Shown here: piece by piece, positions 8,954 through 17,384 of the stretch
How positions within the stretch are numbered: position 1 is the first letter of the stretch
Layout of the letters: each line of letters starts with the position of its first letter
Source of the DNA: Bradyrhizobium sp. BR13661
GTDB lineage: Bacteria > Pseudomonadota > Alphaproteobacteria > Rhizobiales > Xanthobacteraceae
Assembly (NCBI RefSeq): GCF_029892425.1
Contig: NZ_JARXWB010000022.1
Coordinates: forward strand, 62,001-126,000
Reading direction: 5' to 3'
DNA: 64,000 nt
Translations under genes and position numbers: made by a program
The notes under the pieces: generated by a model
Seen by the model: only the letters and a program-made list of their open reading frames with translations
What the model was told of the DNA's origin: nothing
Databases searched by the model: none

Positions 8954-9925
8954 ATGGCGATGGAGCTGAGGGGCGCACGGGGCGAGGGATTTGCGACTGT
9001 GACCGCTGAAGGTCGCGTGCTGGATTCCTGGTTTCTCCGGCTCGATCTGATTGCGGAGGCCGGCAAAGCGGCAACGGTCCGGCTCGCCAACGACGAGATC
9101 GTCAAATCGTTGGGCGTATCGGCGGACGGATATGCGCGACACGACGACATCCGCAATGTCGAGATCGTGCCCATCAGGACGGACATCGGCTCCCTTGCAT
9201 CCGCGCCAACGGATGTCCACGACGCATATCTGCGCCTTCATCTGTTGAGCCACCGGCTCGTCCAGCCGAATTGCCAAAACCTCGACGGCATTTTCGGTCT
9301 GTTGCCCAACGTGGCCTGGACGACATCAGGTCCCTGTGAGCCCGCTCGTGTCGGTGAAGCGCGCCTCCTGGCGCGAAAGCGCGGCCTCGCCTTTGAGGTG
9401 ACCGGCATCGACAAGTTTCCGCGCATGACCGACTACGTGACGCCCGCGGACGTGCGAATTGCAGATGCGGATCGCGTCAGGCTCGGCGCCCATCTGGCTG
9501 CGGGCACGACCGTCATGCATGAAGGCTTTTGCAATTTCAATGCGGGCACGCTCGGTCCCTGCATGGTCGAGGGCCGGATCAGCGCCGGCGTGGTCGTGGG
9601 AAGCGGCAGCGACGTCGGTGGCGGCGCCTCGATCATGGGGACGCTGTCGGGTGGCGGCAAAGAGCGGATTACGGTTGGCGAACGCTGCCTGATCGGAGCC
9701 AACGCCGGCATCGGCATTTCATTGGGCGACGATTGCATCGTCGAAGCCGGCTGCTACATCACCGCAGGCGCGCGCATCCTTCTGGAAGATGGCCGCGTCC
9801 TGAAAGCCAAGGAGCTTTCGGGCGAGAGGGGCCTGCTTTTTCGTCGCAATTCCCAGAGCGGCGCTCTCGAGGCAACCAGACGCAAAGGGAATTGGGACGG
9901 CCTTAACGCGCAACTCCACGGCTAG
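8954..9925 (+). CDS. Tetrahydrodipicolinate N-succinyltransferase-like protein (actinobacterial DapD type)
   Basis: This 323-residue protein has a left-handed beta-helix acyltransferase domain with hexapeptide-like repeats in its C-terminal half (MEGRISAGVVVGSGSDVGGG, GTLSGGGKERITVG, LIGANAGIGISLGDDC). The central motifs NCQNLDGIFGLLPNVAWTT and MHEGFCNFNAGTLGP are those remembered from the mycobacterial-type DapD rather than the shorter proteobacterial DapD. The family transfers succinyl from succinyl-CoA to tetrahydrodipicolinate in lysine synthesis. No lysine genes are nearby, so this may be a paralogue with another acceptor. The start at 8954 is chosen because GGGAG lies eight bases upstream; an ATG at 8921 has no good ribosome site. 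Confidence 0.8.
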   Translation: MAMELRGARGEGFATVTAEGRVLDSWFLRLDLIAEAGKAATVRLANDEIVKSLGVSADGYARHDDIRNVEIVPIRTDIGSLASAPTDVHDAYLRLHLLSHRLVQPNCQNLDGIFGLLPNVAWTTSGPCEPARVGEARLLARKRGLAFEVTGIDKFPRMTDYVTPADVRIADADRVRLGAHLAAGTTVMHEGFCNFNAGTLGPCMVEGRISAGVVVGSGSDVGGGASIMGTLSGGGKERITVGERCLIGANAGIGISLGDDCIVEAGCYITAGARILLEDGRVLKAKELSGERGLLFRRNSQSGALEATRRKGNWDGLNAQLHG

Positions 9926-9955
9926 GCAGTTCAACGCGAACCACCGCGTAGGAAT

Positions 9956-9970
9956 GCCGCTCTGAGCGGC
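9956..9970. terminator. Weak stem-loop between convergent genes
   Basis: GCCGCT-CTG-AGCGGC forms a six-base-pair stem between the convergent DapD-like and LysR genes. There is no clear T-run on either strand, so termination is possible but not certain. Confidence 0.35.
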
Positions 9971-9977
9971 CTCGGCA

Positions 9978-10886
9978 TCAACGCGGCCGCGTGCCCTCAT
10001 CCTCCCTTCCAAACCGCTCCACCAGAAAATCGATGAACAGCCGCACCTTCACCGACAAATGCCGCGTCGGTGGATACACCGCATAGAGCGCAAGCGGCGG
10101 CGCGGAATAATCTGTTAGCACCGTCCGCAGCTCGCCCTTCTTCAAGGCCTCCGCCGCGATGAACTCAGGCAGCAGCGCGAGCCCCCTGCCCTTGATCGCG
10201 GCGTCGCGCAGCACTTCGGCGTTGTTGACGCAGAGCGACCAGGCCGGCTGGATCCAGTGGTCGCCGTCCGCACCTGACAGCTTCCACTGATTGCCTGTGA
10301 GCAGGAAGCCGTAGGTGAGCGATGCATGCGCGCGCAGATCCTGCGGATGCTTTGGCGTGCCGTGACGCGCGAGATAATCCGGCGAGGCGCAGATCATGCG
10401 CGGCACCGGCATGATCTTTCGCGCGATCAGGCTCGACGATTCCAGATCCGCGATCCGCAGCGTCACGTCAAAACCGTCCTGCACGGGATCGAGCAAATCG
10501 TCGCTGAGCACGATCTGCAGCTGAAGCTCGGGATATTGCTCCATGAAGTCCGCGAGCACGGGCCCGAGCCGCATCGTGCCGAACGACATCGGCGCGTTGA
10601 CGCGCAACAGGCCGCGCGGCGCCGACTGCGCTTGCGTCACCGCCTGGTCGGCGGCCTCGATCTCCGCGAGGATGACGACGGCGCGCTCGAAATAGCGCTG
10701 GCCGTTCTCGGTCGGGCTGGCGTGCCGGGTGGTGCGGTTCAGGAGCTGGACACCGAGGCTCTCCTCGAGGTCGGCGATGTATTTGCTGATCGCCGAGCGC
10801 GACAGCCGCAGCTGCCGGCCCGCCTCGGCAAAGCTGCCGCTTTCGACCACTTTGACGAAGGCCCGGAGGCTGGCAACCTTATCCAA
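9978..10886 (-). CDS. LysR-family transcriptional regulator
   Basis: The protein has 302 residues, the normal LysR length. The N-terminal winged helix-turn-helix is clear (residues 1-60: SFAEAGRQLRLSRSAISKYI followed by LEESLGVQLLNRTTR). The C-terminal periplasmic-binding-like effector domain runs from about 90 to 295. It belongs to the large proteobacterial subgroup with the APRGLLRVNAPMSFG motif. It is transcribed away from the ring-cleaving dioxygenase gene at 11019, and the 132-bp gap between them holds two similar dyads, so it very probably controls that operon and itself. The effector is unknown; a quinone or aromatic compound would fit the target genes. Confidence 0.92.
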   Translation of the reverse strand: MDKVASLRAFVKVVESGSFAEAGRQLRLSRSAISKYIADLEESLGVQLLNRTTRHASPTENGQRYFERAVVILAEIEAADQAVTQAQSAPRGLLRVNAPMSFGTMRLGPVLADFMEQYPELQLQIVLSDDLLDPVQDGFDVTLRIADLESSSLIARKIMPVPRMICASPDYLARHGTPKHPQDLRAHASLTYGFLLTGNQWKLSGADGDHWIQPAWSLCVNNAEVLRDAAIKGRGLALLPEFIAAEALKKGELRTVLTDYSAPPLALYAVYPPTRHLSVKVRLFIDFLVERFGREDEGTRPR

Positions 10887-10900
10887 CGGGCGCTCTCGCC

Positions 10901-10955
10901 GATTGTTTCCAAATCGTAGACATAGCCGTCATATTTGCATGGATTGTCTCCAATC
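10901..10955. promoter_or_regulatory. Two similar dyads, probable LysR operator pair
   Basis: GATTGTTTCCAAATC (10901-10915) and GATTGTCTCCAATC (10942-10955, inside a longer GGATTG-TCTC-CAATCC dyad) lie 41 bp apart, close to four helical turns. Both sit in the divergent gap, the first 15 bp before the LysR start and the second 64 bp before the dioxygenase start. LysR regulators commonly bind such paired sites. Confidence 0.6.
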
Positions 10956-11018
10956 CAAAGCGGAACAATATTTCCGGTCAGAGAGCAAAACCCTCTCCCC
11001 GAATTCAGGAGGACGACA

Positions 11019-11957
11019 ATGTCTGGACTGCACCATGTCACCGCGATTGCCGGCGATCCCATCCGCAATTTCGGCTTTTACACTGGGGATCTCGGCCTGC
11101 GCTTCGTCAAGAAGACCGTCAATTTCGACGATCCCGGCACCTATCATTTCTACTACGGCGACGAGACCGGCCGCCCCGGCACCATCTTGACCTTCTTCCC
11201 CTGGGCCGGCGTGCCGCAGGGGCGTCGCGGCGTCGGCGAGACCCATCAGACCGCTTTCCGCGTGCCGCAGCGCTCGCTCGGCTACTGGACCCAGCGCTTC
11301 ATCGAGAAGGGCATTGCTTACGAGGCGCTCGAAAAGCGCTTCGGCGAATCCGTGCTGCCGTTCACCGACCCTGACGGCATGGCGCTCGCGCTGGTCGGCA
11401 TATCAGGCGCCGAGAACGAGCCGGGCTGGAGCAATGGCGACGTGCCTTCCGAGCATGCGATCCGCGGCTTCCACGGCGTGACCTTGCTGCTCGACAGCGC
11501 GGCGAAGACGGCTGCTGTCCTCACCGACGTGTTCGGCTTCAAGGAAACGGGCCGCGAGGGTTCGGTGATCCGCTTCAAGGCATCAGGCGATGCCGAGGGC
11601 AGCGTCGTCGACATCTACGAGGCCAAGGGCTTTCTGCGCGGCCATCAGGGTGGCGGCTCGGTGCACCACATCGCCTTCCGCGCGGCTGACGATGCCGAGC
11701 AGGGCAAGATGGCGCAAAAGCTCGTCAGCAATCACGGCCTGCACCCGACCGAGCAGAAGGACCGCAACTATTTCCGCTCGATCTATTTCCGCGAGCCCGG
11801 CGGCGTGCTGTTCGAGATCGCAACCGACATCCCCGGCTTCGCCGTCGACGAACCGGTCGCGACGCTCGGACGTGACCTGAAGCTGCCCGGCTTCCTCGAG
11901 AAGCACCGCAAGGAGATCGAGGGCGTACTGCCGAGCCTGGAAGCGACCGCATCATGA
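11019..11957 (+). CDS. Ring-cleaving dioxygenase, VOC/glyoxalase superfamily (MhqE/MhqO-like)
   Basis: The 312-residue product has two VOC modules: SGLHHVTAIAGDP at the N-terminus and HAIRGFHGVTLLLDSA near residue 150, with the metal-ligand pattern His at the start of each half and Glu in REPGGVLFEIATD. Family members are described as extradiol-type dioxygenases acting on quinone- or hydroquinone-derived compounds (Bacillus MhqA, MhqE and MhqO). A strong AGGAGGA site six bases upstream fixes the start at 11019. The stop overlaps the next start by four bases (ATGA), and the next gene encodes a hydrolase, matching the Bacillus mhqED pairing. Regulation is probably by the divergent LysR protein. 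The substrate has not been determined from sequence. Confidence 0.85.
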   Translation: MSGLHHVTAIAGDPIRNFGFYTGDLGLRFVKKTVNFDDPGTYHFYYGDETGRPGTILTFFPWAGVPQGRRGVGETHQTAFRVPQRSLGYWTQRFIEKGIAYEALEKRFGESVLPFTDPDGMALALVGISGAENEPGWSNGDVPSEHAIRGFHGVTLLLDSAAKTAAVLTDVFGFKETGREGSVIRFKASGDAEGSVVDIYEAKGFLRGHQGGGSVHHIAFRAADDAEQGKMAQKLVSNHGLHPTEQKDRNYFRSIYFREPGGVLFEIATDIPGFAVDEPVATLGRDLKLPGFLEKHRKEIEGVLPSLEATAS

Positions 11958-12571
11958 CCGAGTTCATCCATCGCTTCGAGCCCGCGACCCGCGCGGGCTC
12001 CCCGCCGCTGCTGCTGCTCCACGGCACCGGCGGCGACGAAAATGACCTGCTCGGGCTCGGCAAGATGATCTCGCCGGACTCGGCCCTGCTCTCGCCGCGC
12101 GGCCGCGTGCTCGAGCACGGCATGCCGCGTTTCTTCCGCCGTCTTGCCGAGGGCGTGTTCGACGAGGAAGACGTGCGCCGACGCGCACTCGAGCTCGGCG
12201 ACTTCGTCGCCGATGCGCGCAAGCGCTACGGCATCGCGGCACCCGTTGCTGTGGGCTTTTCCAACGGCGCCAACATCGCAGCCGCGCTGTTGCTGCTGAA
12301 GCCGGACGTGCTGGCAGGCGCTGCGCTGCTGCGCGCGATGGTGCCGCTCTCGGATCCGCCGACGGCTAACCTTGTTGGCAAGCCTGTCCAGTTGCTGTCT
12401 GGGCAGGCCGATCCGATCGTACCCGCCAGCAATTCGGCCAAGCTTGCGATGCTGTTGTCGGACGCAGGCGCACGTGTCGACCACAGGGTCCTGCCGGCAG
12501 GACACCAACTGTCGCAGGCCGACGTGACGCTGGCCCGCAACTGGATCCGCAGCGTCGAGGCACTGGCCTAG
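11954..12571 (+). CDS. Alpha/beta hydrolase, phospholipase/carboxylesterase family (MhqD-like)
   Basis: The 205-residue protein has an alpha/beta hydrolase fold with an oxyanion region LLLHGTGGDEND, nucleophile Ser103 in GFSNGA, Asp153 in GQADPIVP and His184 in PAGHQLS. This is the triad spacing of the phospholipase/carboxylesterase family. It overlaps the ring-cleaving dioxygenase gene by four bases and so is co-translated. In Bacillus the homologous pair MhqE-MhqD protects against methylhydroquinone and related quinones. A similar detoxification or aromatic-degradation role is inferred here. There is no signal peptide, so it is cytoplasmic. Confidence 0.87.
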   Translation: MTEFIHRFEPATRAGSPPLLLLHGTGGDENDLLGLGKMISPDSALLSPRGRVLEHGMPRFFRRLAEGVFDEEDVRRRALELGDFVADARKRYGIAAPVAVGFSNGANIAAALLLLKPDVLAGAALLRAMVPLSDPPTANLVGKPVQLLSGQADPIVPASNSAKLAMLLSDAGARVDHRVLPAGHQLSQADVTLARNWIRSVEALA

Positions 12572-12572
12572 A

Positions 12573-12669
12573 GCGTTTTCGAGCGAAGTGGATACCGGTT
12601 CGCGTGAAGAAAACGCGTCAAAACAAGAAGCTGGAGCCCCGTTCCGATTCGATCGGAACGAGGCTCCAG
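12573..12669. repeat. Two-hairpin extragenic repeat acting as bidirectional terminator
   Basis: Two stem-loops fill the gap between convergent genes. The first pairs GCGTTTTC (12573-12580) with GAAAACGC (12609-12616) and has an inner GCGAA/TTCGC stem. The second runs from CTGGAGCC (12631) to GGCTCCAG (12669) with a long stem, one mismatch and a TCG loop. Elements of this form are recalled as common between genes in Rhizobiales genomes. They probably terminate both transcripts. Confidence 0.65.
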
Positions 12670-12674
12670 CCGCG

Positions 12675-14357
12675 CTACGGCGTCTTGCAGACGAAGTTCG
12701 CTACGTCCTCGATATCGCCTGAACCGGAATAGGCCGCGTACGACGGATACGGACAAAGAGGCCGGCTGCGGTTTGCGCTCCATGTCGCCGGGATATCCTT
12801 GTTGGCCGGATCGATGGAGGACATGATCCGCTCCGGCGCCTTGCCGTGCTCAACCCACTCGGTCAGTGCCGTCAGCGCATCGAACTTGTCGAGTGCGACC
12901 CCGCCGCCGCAATGCGTCCCACCCGGTATGGTGAAAAGGCGGGCGAACCCATCGGCATGGCCCTGTGCGTTCTTGTTCAGTCGGTCGTACCAGCGGATGG
13001 TATCGTTGACCGAAAACACCGGGTCGGCCTGGCCGTGGAAAATGAGCATCTTGCGGCCGGCCGCTTGCAGGCCTGCGAGCTTGGGATCGTCGACGTCGGG
13101 CGGCGCCATGAAGTCCATGGCCGACTCTGTGAACGTCCCGTCCTTGGCGAAGATTTTCGGCGCGTCCTTGTCGAAATCGTAGGCCTTCAGCGCGTCGATG
13201 AGCTTGTCGTTGCTGCCTTCCACGGCAACTGGCGGGGTCGAGAAAATGTAGTTCAGTGACGCCGCCCCCATCGTGGCGATGATCGGATAATTGTTCCATG
13301 GCGGGACCGAACTCTCGACTTTCCAGGCGCGCCAGTTGCCGGTGCCGATACCGCCGTCGAGCGGCCAGTCCGAATAGAGCGCTTCGCCCTTCGAATTTTT
13401 CGGCCCGGCGAGGCTGGTCTTCAGCGCCTCCACTTTGGCTTCCGGCAGGCAGGCGGAGTTCTGGCCGGGCGCGCACACAAGGCTCTTGAGGTCGAAGGCC
13501 TTCTGGCAGGCAGCGAGATTGGACGTAAGCCCATCCTTGGCGCCATCGAGTGCGTCGCAGGCTTCCGTGATGCGCGAGGCAACGAGTTGCGCATCCTCTT
13601 TGGTGATCGACTTGCGAAGATCCGGATCGGCTTTCAGGAACGCCTGCACGTCCCAGGCGTGCTGGACCGCGGCGCGCGGCAGATCGAAGCCCGGATTGCC
13701 GACGAGGAAGCCGTCGTAATTTTCGGGCATGCGCGAGGCGGCGACCATCGCGTGGCGTCCGCCGTTCGAGCAGCCGGCCATGTAGGAGCGCTCCGGCTGG
13801 CGGCCGTAATGCAGCGCGATCACCTTCTTCGCAACCGGCGAGAGCGTCATGTCGGCGGCGTAGCCGTAATCGCGCCGCGCCTGCGGATCGAGCCCGAAGG
13901 CCGCGCCTGCTGCAAGTCCGAGTGGCTTGTTGGCGGGGTCGGAGCCCGAATGACCGCTGTCCGACGACAGCACCGCGAAACCTCGCGCCAGCGGCACCGT
14001 GCCGCCCGAGCCAAGACCCGCGGGGCTGGAACCTAGCGCGGGCACGACCACGCCGTCATTGCCGCCATTGACCTGATGCAGGAAGCGCCCGTTCCAATCG
14101 GCCGGCAGCCTCATCTCGAACTGGATTGAATAGGCCTTTCCATCCGCGCCGGTGCGACGGTTGGCGAGCCCGGTCACAATGCAATGCTTGGGAAGACCGT
14201 TGCCGGCCTCCTGCAGCTTGGTGGCGACGATCTCGATGCCGGGGATGGCAAGCGATGCCGTGGTGACCGGCGAGCAGTTCTCCCCATCGGCGCGGGCGAG
14301 CGCCGTCGTTCCAAGAAGGGCAGCCAATATTGCTGCCGTTACAGCACCGGACCTCAT
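12675..14357 (-). CDS. Tannase/feruloyl esterase family protein, exported
   Basis: The 560-residue product has a signal peptide (MRSGAVTAAILAALLGTTALARA) followed by a tannase/feruloyl-esterase domain. The CS-D-HC arrangement is present: Cys196-Ser197 in MAGCSNGGRHA, Asp in FHGQADPVFS and His-Cys in GGTHCGGG. The two cysteines form the family disulfide that joins the nucleophile and the catalytic His. A lid domain with extra Cys pairs lies between. It should hydrolyse an aromatic or acyl ester outside the cytoplasm, such as a gallate or ferulate ester or a polyester fragment; the substrate is not predictable. A GGGGAGA ribosome site precedes the ATG. No aromatic-acid uptake genes are adjacent. 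Confidence 0.9.
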   Translation of the reverse strand: MRSGAVTAAILAALLGTTALARADGENCSPVTTASLAIPGIEIVATKLQEAGNGLPKHCIVTGLANRRTGADGKAYSIQFEMRLPADWNGRFLHQVNGGNDGVVVPALGSSPAGLGSGGTVPLARGFAVLSSDSGHSGSDPANKPLGLAAGAAFGLDPQARRDYGYAADMTLSPVAKKVIALHYGRQPERSYMAGCSNGGRHAMVAASRMPENYDGFLVGNPGFDLPRAAVQHAWDVQAFLKADPDLRKSITKEDAQLVASRITEACDALDGAKDGLTSNLAACQKAFDLKSLVCAPGQNSACLPEAKVEALKTSLAGPKNSKGEALYSDWPLDGGIGTGNWRAWKVESSVPPWNNYPIIATMGAASLNYIFSTPPVAVEGSNDKLIDALKAYDFDKDAPKIFAKDGTFTESAMDFMAPPDVDDPKLAGLQAAGRKMLIFHGQADPVFSVNDTIRWYDRLNKNAQGHADGFARLFTIPGGTHCGGGVALDKFDALTALTEWVEHGKAPERIMSSIDPANKDIPATWSANRSRPLCPYPSYAAYSGSGDIEDVANFVCKTP

Positions 14358-14380
14358 GGCGATCTCCCCAATTTAATTAT

Positions 14381-14401
14381 TTGATATAACCATTATACCA
14401 G
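14381..14401. promoter_or_regulatory. Inverted repeat with TATAAT box upstream of the esterase gene
   Basis: TATAA-CCA-TTATA (14385-14397) is a perfect dyad that extends imperfectly to TTGATATAA/TTATACCAG. On the minus strand it contains TATAAT, with TTGCCA about 15 bp upstream, giving a plausible promoter whose -10 box lies inside an operator-like dyad. It starts about 24 bp before the esterase ATG. The binding regulator is unknown. Confidence 0.5.
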
Positions 14402-14579
14402 CTCCCTATCTCTGGCAAGCCTTGTCCCAACCAAGGAAAGTGCTGACGACGGCAAAACGAGGAGTTGCATTCCTCACGGCCGCTCGGCCCGTCATCATCG
14501 AACACGATGGCAGGCAGAGCTGGGTCCGTGGCGTGAGCAATCGTCAGCGCGTAGCGCGCAGGATCGGTTGAGCGGCACC

Positions 14580-15329
14580 TCACCGAGGGCGGTCAAGTGC
14601 CATTCGTGCAGGCTCAAATTCCAGCAGCGGATCCCGTACACAGTCCCGCCATCTCGTCCGATGGCCTTCCGCTTGGAGACGGAAATAGACGACGCGCCGG
14701 ACCACCGCAGAACTGTTTCCACCCATGTTGTGGCCGAGCAGGTAGTTTCCAAGAAAGAGATCGCCGGCCCGTCCCAACACCTGTTCCGGCGGCTCCATTG
14801 GGTAGGTCGGGTGCTCGATGTCGAACAACGCGTCGGGCCCGTGCTCGCGGAGATAAGACGCAGCAATCTTGTGCGAGCCGGGCCAGACCCAGAGATTGCC
14901 CATATCGGTCGCGGTCTGGTCAGTCAGGAATACGCCGGCCAGAAGGGTGAACGTTCCGGGGCGTCCGCTCGGCTCGGTGATTTTGAGCCCGTCGATATGC
15001 GGCCCACCGGGCCGATGATTCCAGACCGGAATATTGAGCGAGACCTGAAGTTGCTCCAGCCTGGCCAGGGCCAGTGGCGCGATCAGGCTTTCGACGATCT
15101 CCCGGGCGCTTGTCTCTTGCAGCAGCGCGACCAGCGGATCGGTGTCGGCCGGATTCTGTTCCCAATAGAAATGGAATCCGCGACGGTCGGCGGGAGGGGG
15201 ATTTTGTTCGACCAACCGGTCGATCCGCCGCATTGCCGCATCGATCAGTGTTGGTGGGGCGACGTCTGGAATAACCACAGAGCCGCGTTCTGCGAATCTG
15301 CGCAGATGATCATCGTTGAGGGGGGACAT
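14580..15329 (-). CDS. Phytanoyl-CoA dioxygenase (PhyH) family protein
   Basis: This 249-residue protein is of the Fe(II)/2-oxoglutarate oxygenase fold. Probable iron ligands are His111 and Asp113 (GGPHIDG) and the distal His200 (LLGHNMGGN), with Arg211 or Arg212 for 2-oxoglutarate. GNLWVWPGSH (144-153) is the usual PhyH strand. Members hydroxylate diverse small molecules, so the substrate is open. An in-frame start nine codons upstream at 15356 is possible, but 15329 gives a better N-terminus. It lies 222 bp upstream of the esterase gene on the same strand, and that gene has its own promoter-like sequence, so co-transcription is uncertain. Confidence 0.82.
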   Translation of the reverse strand: MSPLNDDHLRRFAERGSVVIPDVAPPTLIDAAMRRIDRLVEQNPPPADRRGFHFYWEQNPADTDPLVALLQETSAREIVESLIAPLALARLEQLQVSLNIPVWNHRPGGPHIDGLKITEPSGRPGTFTLLAGVFLTDQTATDMGNLWVWPGSHKIAASYLREHGPDALFDIEHPTYPMEPPEQVLGRAGDLFLGNYLLGHNMGGNSSAVVRRVVYFRLQAEGHRTRWRDCVRDPLLEFEPARMALDRPR

Positions 15330-15831
15330 GACTGAGCTTTCTCTACGTGCCAGCACCTACGGCCCGTCGTGCGGGACCGCGAAGTGCGGTCGGTTCGATC
15401 GAGAGAACGCCGCTCGCAAGCACACGGCGCGCGAGGACGATCTCCAATTCCTGCCCGCAAGGCGCGGACGAGCCGTTAGCGGCCCGACAGGAAGAAAACC
15501 GAAGCGATGTTGAGAGTGCTGATCATCATGGCCTCAACACTACCAAAGCGGCGCACCGACGCAAGTCCTCGACGTCTCGATCAAGCTTGCGGTAATCCCC
15601 GCGGCGGCCTGCGGGCATCGTCTTCGGACGGTGCGCCATCTTCGGTCGAACCAACCCTGCCCGCTTAGACCGGAATGTATTTTGGTTGAATTGATGCGAA
15701 CCGAGCAGTCTCGCTGAATTTATTCGCGTGTCGTGATTTCCCGATGGCCCTTTGCGCTAGGTCAACTTCTGCGGCGTCCGGGCAAATAGCATCATCACGA
15801 CGTATCTCGTCTCTGGTCAAGGGAGAGTGAA
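15330..15831. other. Intergenic stretch with no recognised gene
   Basis: About 500 bp without a credible coding region. Short open frames lack ribosome sites and look like chance. The lower-GC stretch 15665-15760 probably contains promoter sequence for the gene at 15832. It marks the left edge of the sparsely coded region. Confidence 0.5.
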
Positions 15832-16203
15832 ATGCTGTTTGCGCTGTTTGCCGCCGCTTTATCAGCAAGCGTGCCCGTGACACCCGTCTCCGACCGCGTT
15901 CCTTCATTGAATGTCGAGGCGCTCTGCAAGGCGACAGCCGACACCGACAAGGCGATGAAACTTGCCGAGCCTCAAAGCGCAGCCAATTGCATGCGGGACG
16001 AGACCGCTGCCAAGCAACAGCTCGATTCCATTTGGCAGGCCACGTCCGTTGCAGTCCGCAATCGATGCGAGGGCGAGGCCACGACCGGCGGCTTCCAGAG
16101 CTATGTCGACCTTCTCACCTGTATCGAGATGGCCGACACCGCAAATGCATCGACACCCGCGAGCCCTCCGAGGGGAGCCAGCAGAATTCGAAACAAGCCA
16201 TAG
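15832..16203 (+). CDS. Small exported Cys-containing protein of unknown function
   Basis: The 123-residue product begins with a short signal peptide (MLFALFAAALSASVPVTPV). Its mature part has three cysteines in a helical region (ALCKATAD, NCMRDE, NRCEGE) and a fourth in GGFQSYVDLLTCIEMA. The sequence looks like one of the small secreted proteins that are numerous in Bradyrhizobium, but no function is known. An AGGGAGA ribosome site supports the ATG. It is followed 60 bp later by another small exported protein on the same strand. Confidence 0.65.
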   Translation: MLFALFAAALSASVPVTPVSDRVPSLNVEALCKATADTDKAMKLAEPQSAANCMRDETAAKQQLDSIWQATSVAVRNRCEGEATTGGFQSYVDLLTCIEMADTANASTPASPPRGASRIRNKP

Positions 16204-16263
16204 AAGCGCGCCCAACCCTTCGACGCCGTCACAGTTCAACTGAGAGAGGAAGAGGAGAACGCC

Positions 16264-16545
16264 ATGGTCATTCGGAAGAAGATCTGGATTGCACTCGCGG
16301 TTGTCGCCGCCATGGGCTCGATACAGTGGTCGAACGAGGATGGCCTTTCATTCTCGATCGAGAGCGCACAGGCCCGCGTCGGGCGGCCTGCAACTCCGGT
16401 GAGTGTCGCCGGTGTTGCACGTCGAACCACCCGTCGCGCGGTGGTTGGTGGCGCTGCCGTGGGAGCGGCGGCGGTCGGAGCGGCAGCCGTCGCTGCGCCG
16501 ACATGTGCCCGCGTGCTGGTAAATGGCGTCTGGGTCTGTCGATAG
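16264..16545 (+). CDS. Small exported or membrane-anchored protein of unknown function
   Basis: The 93-residue protein has an N-terminal signal or anchor (KKIWIALAVVAAMGSIQW). A basic Thr/Arg patch (ARRTTRRAV), a Gly/Ala/Val repeat tract (GGAAVGAAAVGAAAV) that could span the membrane, and a short Cys-containing tail ending VNGVWVCR follow. An AGAGGAG ribosome site lies before the ATG. The tail resembles those of small Rhizobiales envelope proteins with a GxGAAVG tract; no function is assigned. Confidence 0.65.
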   Translation: MVIRKKIWIALAVVAAMGSIQWSNEDGLSFSIESAQARVGRPATPVSVAGVARRTTRRAVVGGAAVGAAAVGAAAVAAPTCARVLVNGVWVCR

Positions 16546-16556
16546 GCGACCAGTTC

Positions 16557-16593
16557 AGCGGGAGGCGATCGAATTTGGCGAACGTCTCCCGCT
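16557..16593 (+). terminator. Stem-loop after the small exported gene
   Basis: AGCGGGAG pairs with CTCCCGCT around a 21-base loop, beginning 12 bp after the stop at 16545. No strong T-run follows, so it may be a partial or factor-dependent terminator. Confidence 0.45.
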
Positions 16594-16976
16594 CTCAATG
16601 GGTTCGCTCCGTCACGCCGCTGAAAGCAAATATGGCCAAAGCTTCGTTCGAAAGCTTGGCCAGCGCGCGTGTTTCCGGAGCGGATCAGTATGCTGAGGTC
16701 ATCGCCGCCGGGGACCGGCTGGGACGGTGTTTGGCATCACGATAAGAAGTGAAGAGCCGGCGCGCAGAGCAAACTTCCAGTCGGACCAGCAGCCCCAGAG
16801 CAGACGAAAAGCCGAGCTGGCGAAGTGAGGCCGCTCTTGGGTGCAAAGTGGACATCCTGAAGACGCTCCAGTTCTATTTCGGGCCAACAAGAGACTCAGG
16901 CACTGCGTGAAATTTTGATCGTCAGTCCATACCTCGCGTCGCTCGTATCCTGGCCACATATCTCCGTTGAACGAGA
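16594..16976. other. Non-coding stretch with one further hairpin
   Basis: No gene is recognised. TGGCCAAAGCTT and AAGCTTGGCCA (16633-16662) form an imperfect inverted repeat around CGTTCGA. The rest shows no coding signal or known repeat. Confidence 0.4.
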
Positions 16977-17300
16977 TCAACTGCTGGAGTCAGCTCTGAC
17001 ACGCGTAGTCTCGTGGTGGCGGATCACTTCCTTGATGATGAAGGCTAAAAACTTTTCGGCGAAGTCCGGATCAAGGTTCGCGGCCTGTGCTAGTGAGCGA
17101 AGTCTCTCTACCTGCTGTCCCTCGCGAGCCGCGTCAGAGGACGGCAGCCGAAGGCGAGCTTTCAATTCCCCTACCCGTTGGGTGCACTTAAATCGTTCTG
17201 CGAGGATGTGAACTAAAGCTGCATCCAGATTGTCGATGCTATCGCGAAGAGCTTGCAGTTCTGGCTGAGTTTCCATCATCTCGGTTCCGGCGATCTTCAT
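16977..17300 (-). CDS. Chorismate mutase, AroQ class
   Basis: The 107-residue all-helical protein fits the monofunctional AroQ fold that converts chorismate to prephenate for Phe/Tyr synthesis. Active-site equivalents are visible: Arg19 (ALRDSID), Arg36 (AERFKCTQRV), Lys47 (GELKAR), Asp55, Arg58 and Glu59 (SDAAREGQQVERL). The last helix IIKEVIRHHE has His where the E. coli enzyme has Gln, as is usual in Rhizobiales copies. ATG codons at residues 1, 8 and 9 are all possible starts. There is no signal peptide. It stands alone among orphan genes and repeats rather than in an aromatic amino acid operon. Confidence 0.87.
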   Translation of the reverse strand: MKIAGTEMMETQPELQALRDSIDNLDAALVHILAERFKCTQRVGELKARLRLPSSDAAREGQQVERLRSLAQAANLDPDFAEKFLAFIIKEVIRHHETTRVRADSSS

Positions 17301-17384
17301 GTGGCTGTTTCAGGCTAAACTAGATTCGAGATAGGCCCAAGGCGGTTGGTCGATCTGGCTATTCGGGTGAGGTCGAAGTCTGCT

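Noticed and set aside
15347..15595. Possible transposase remnant in the gap after the PhyH gene
   Set aside because: No transposase motif, inverted ends or target duplication could be recognised.
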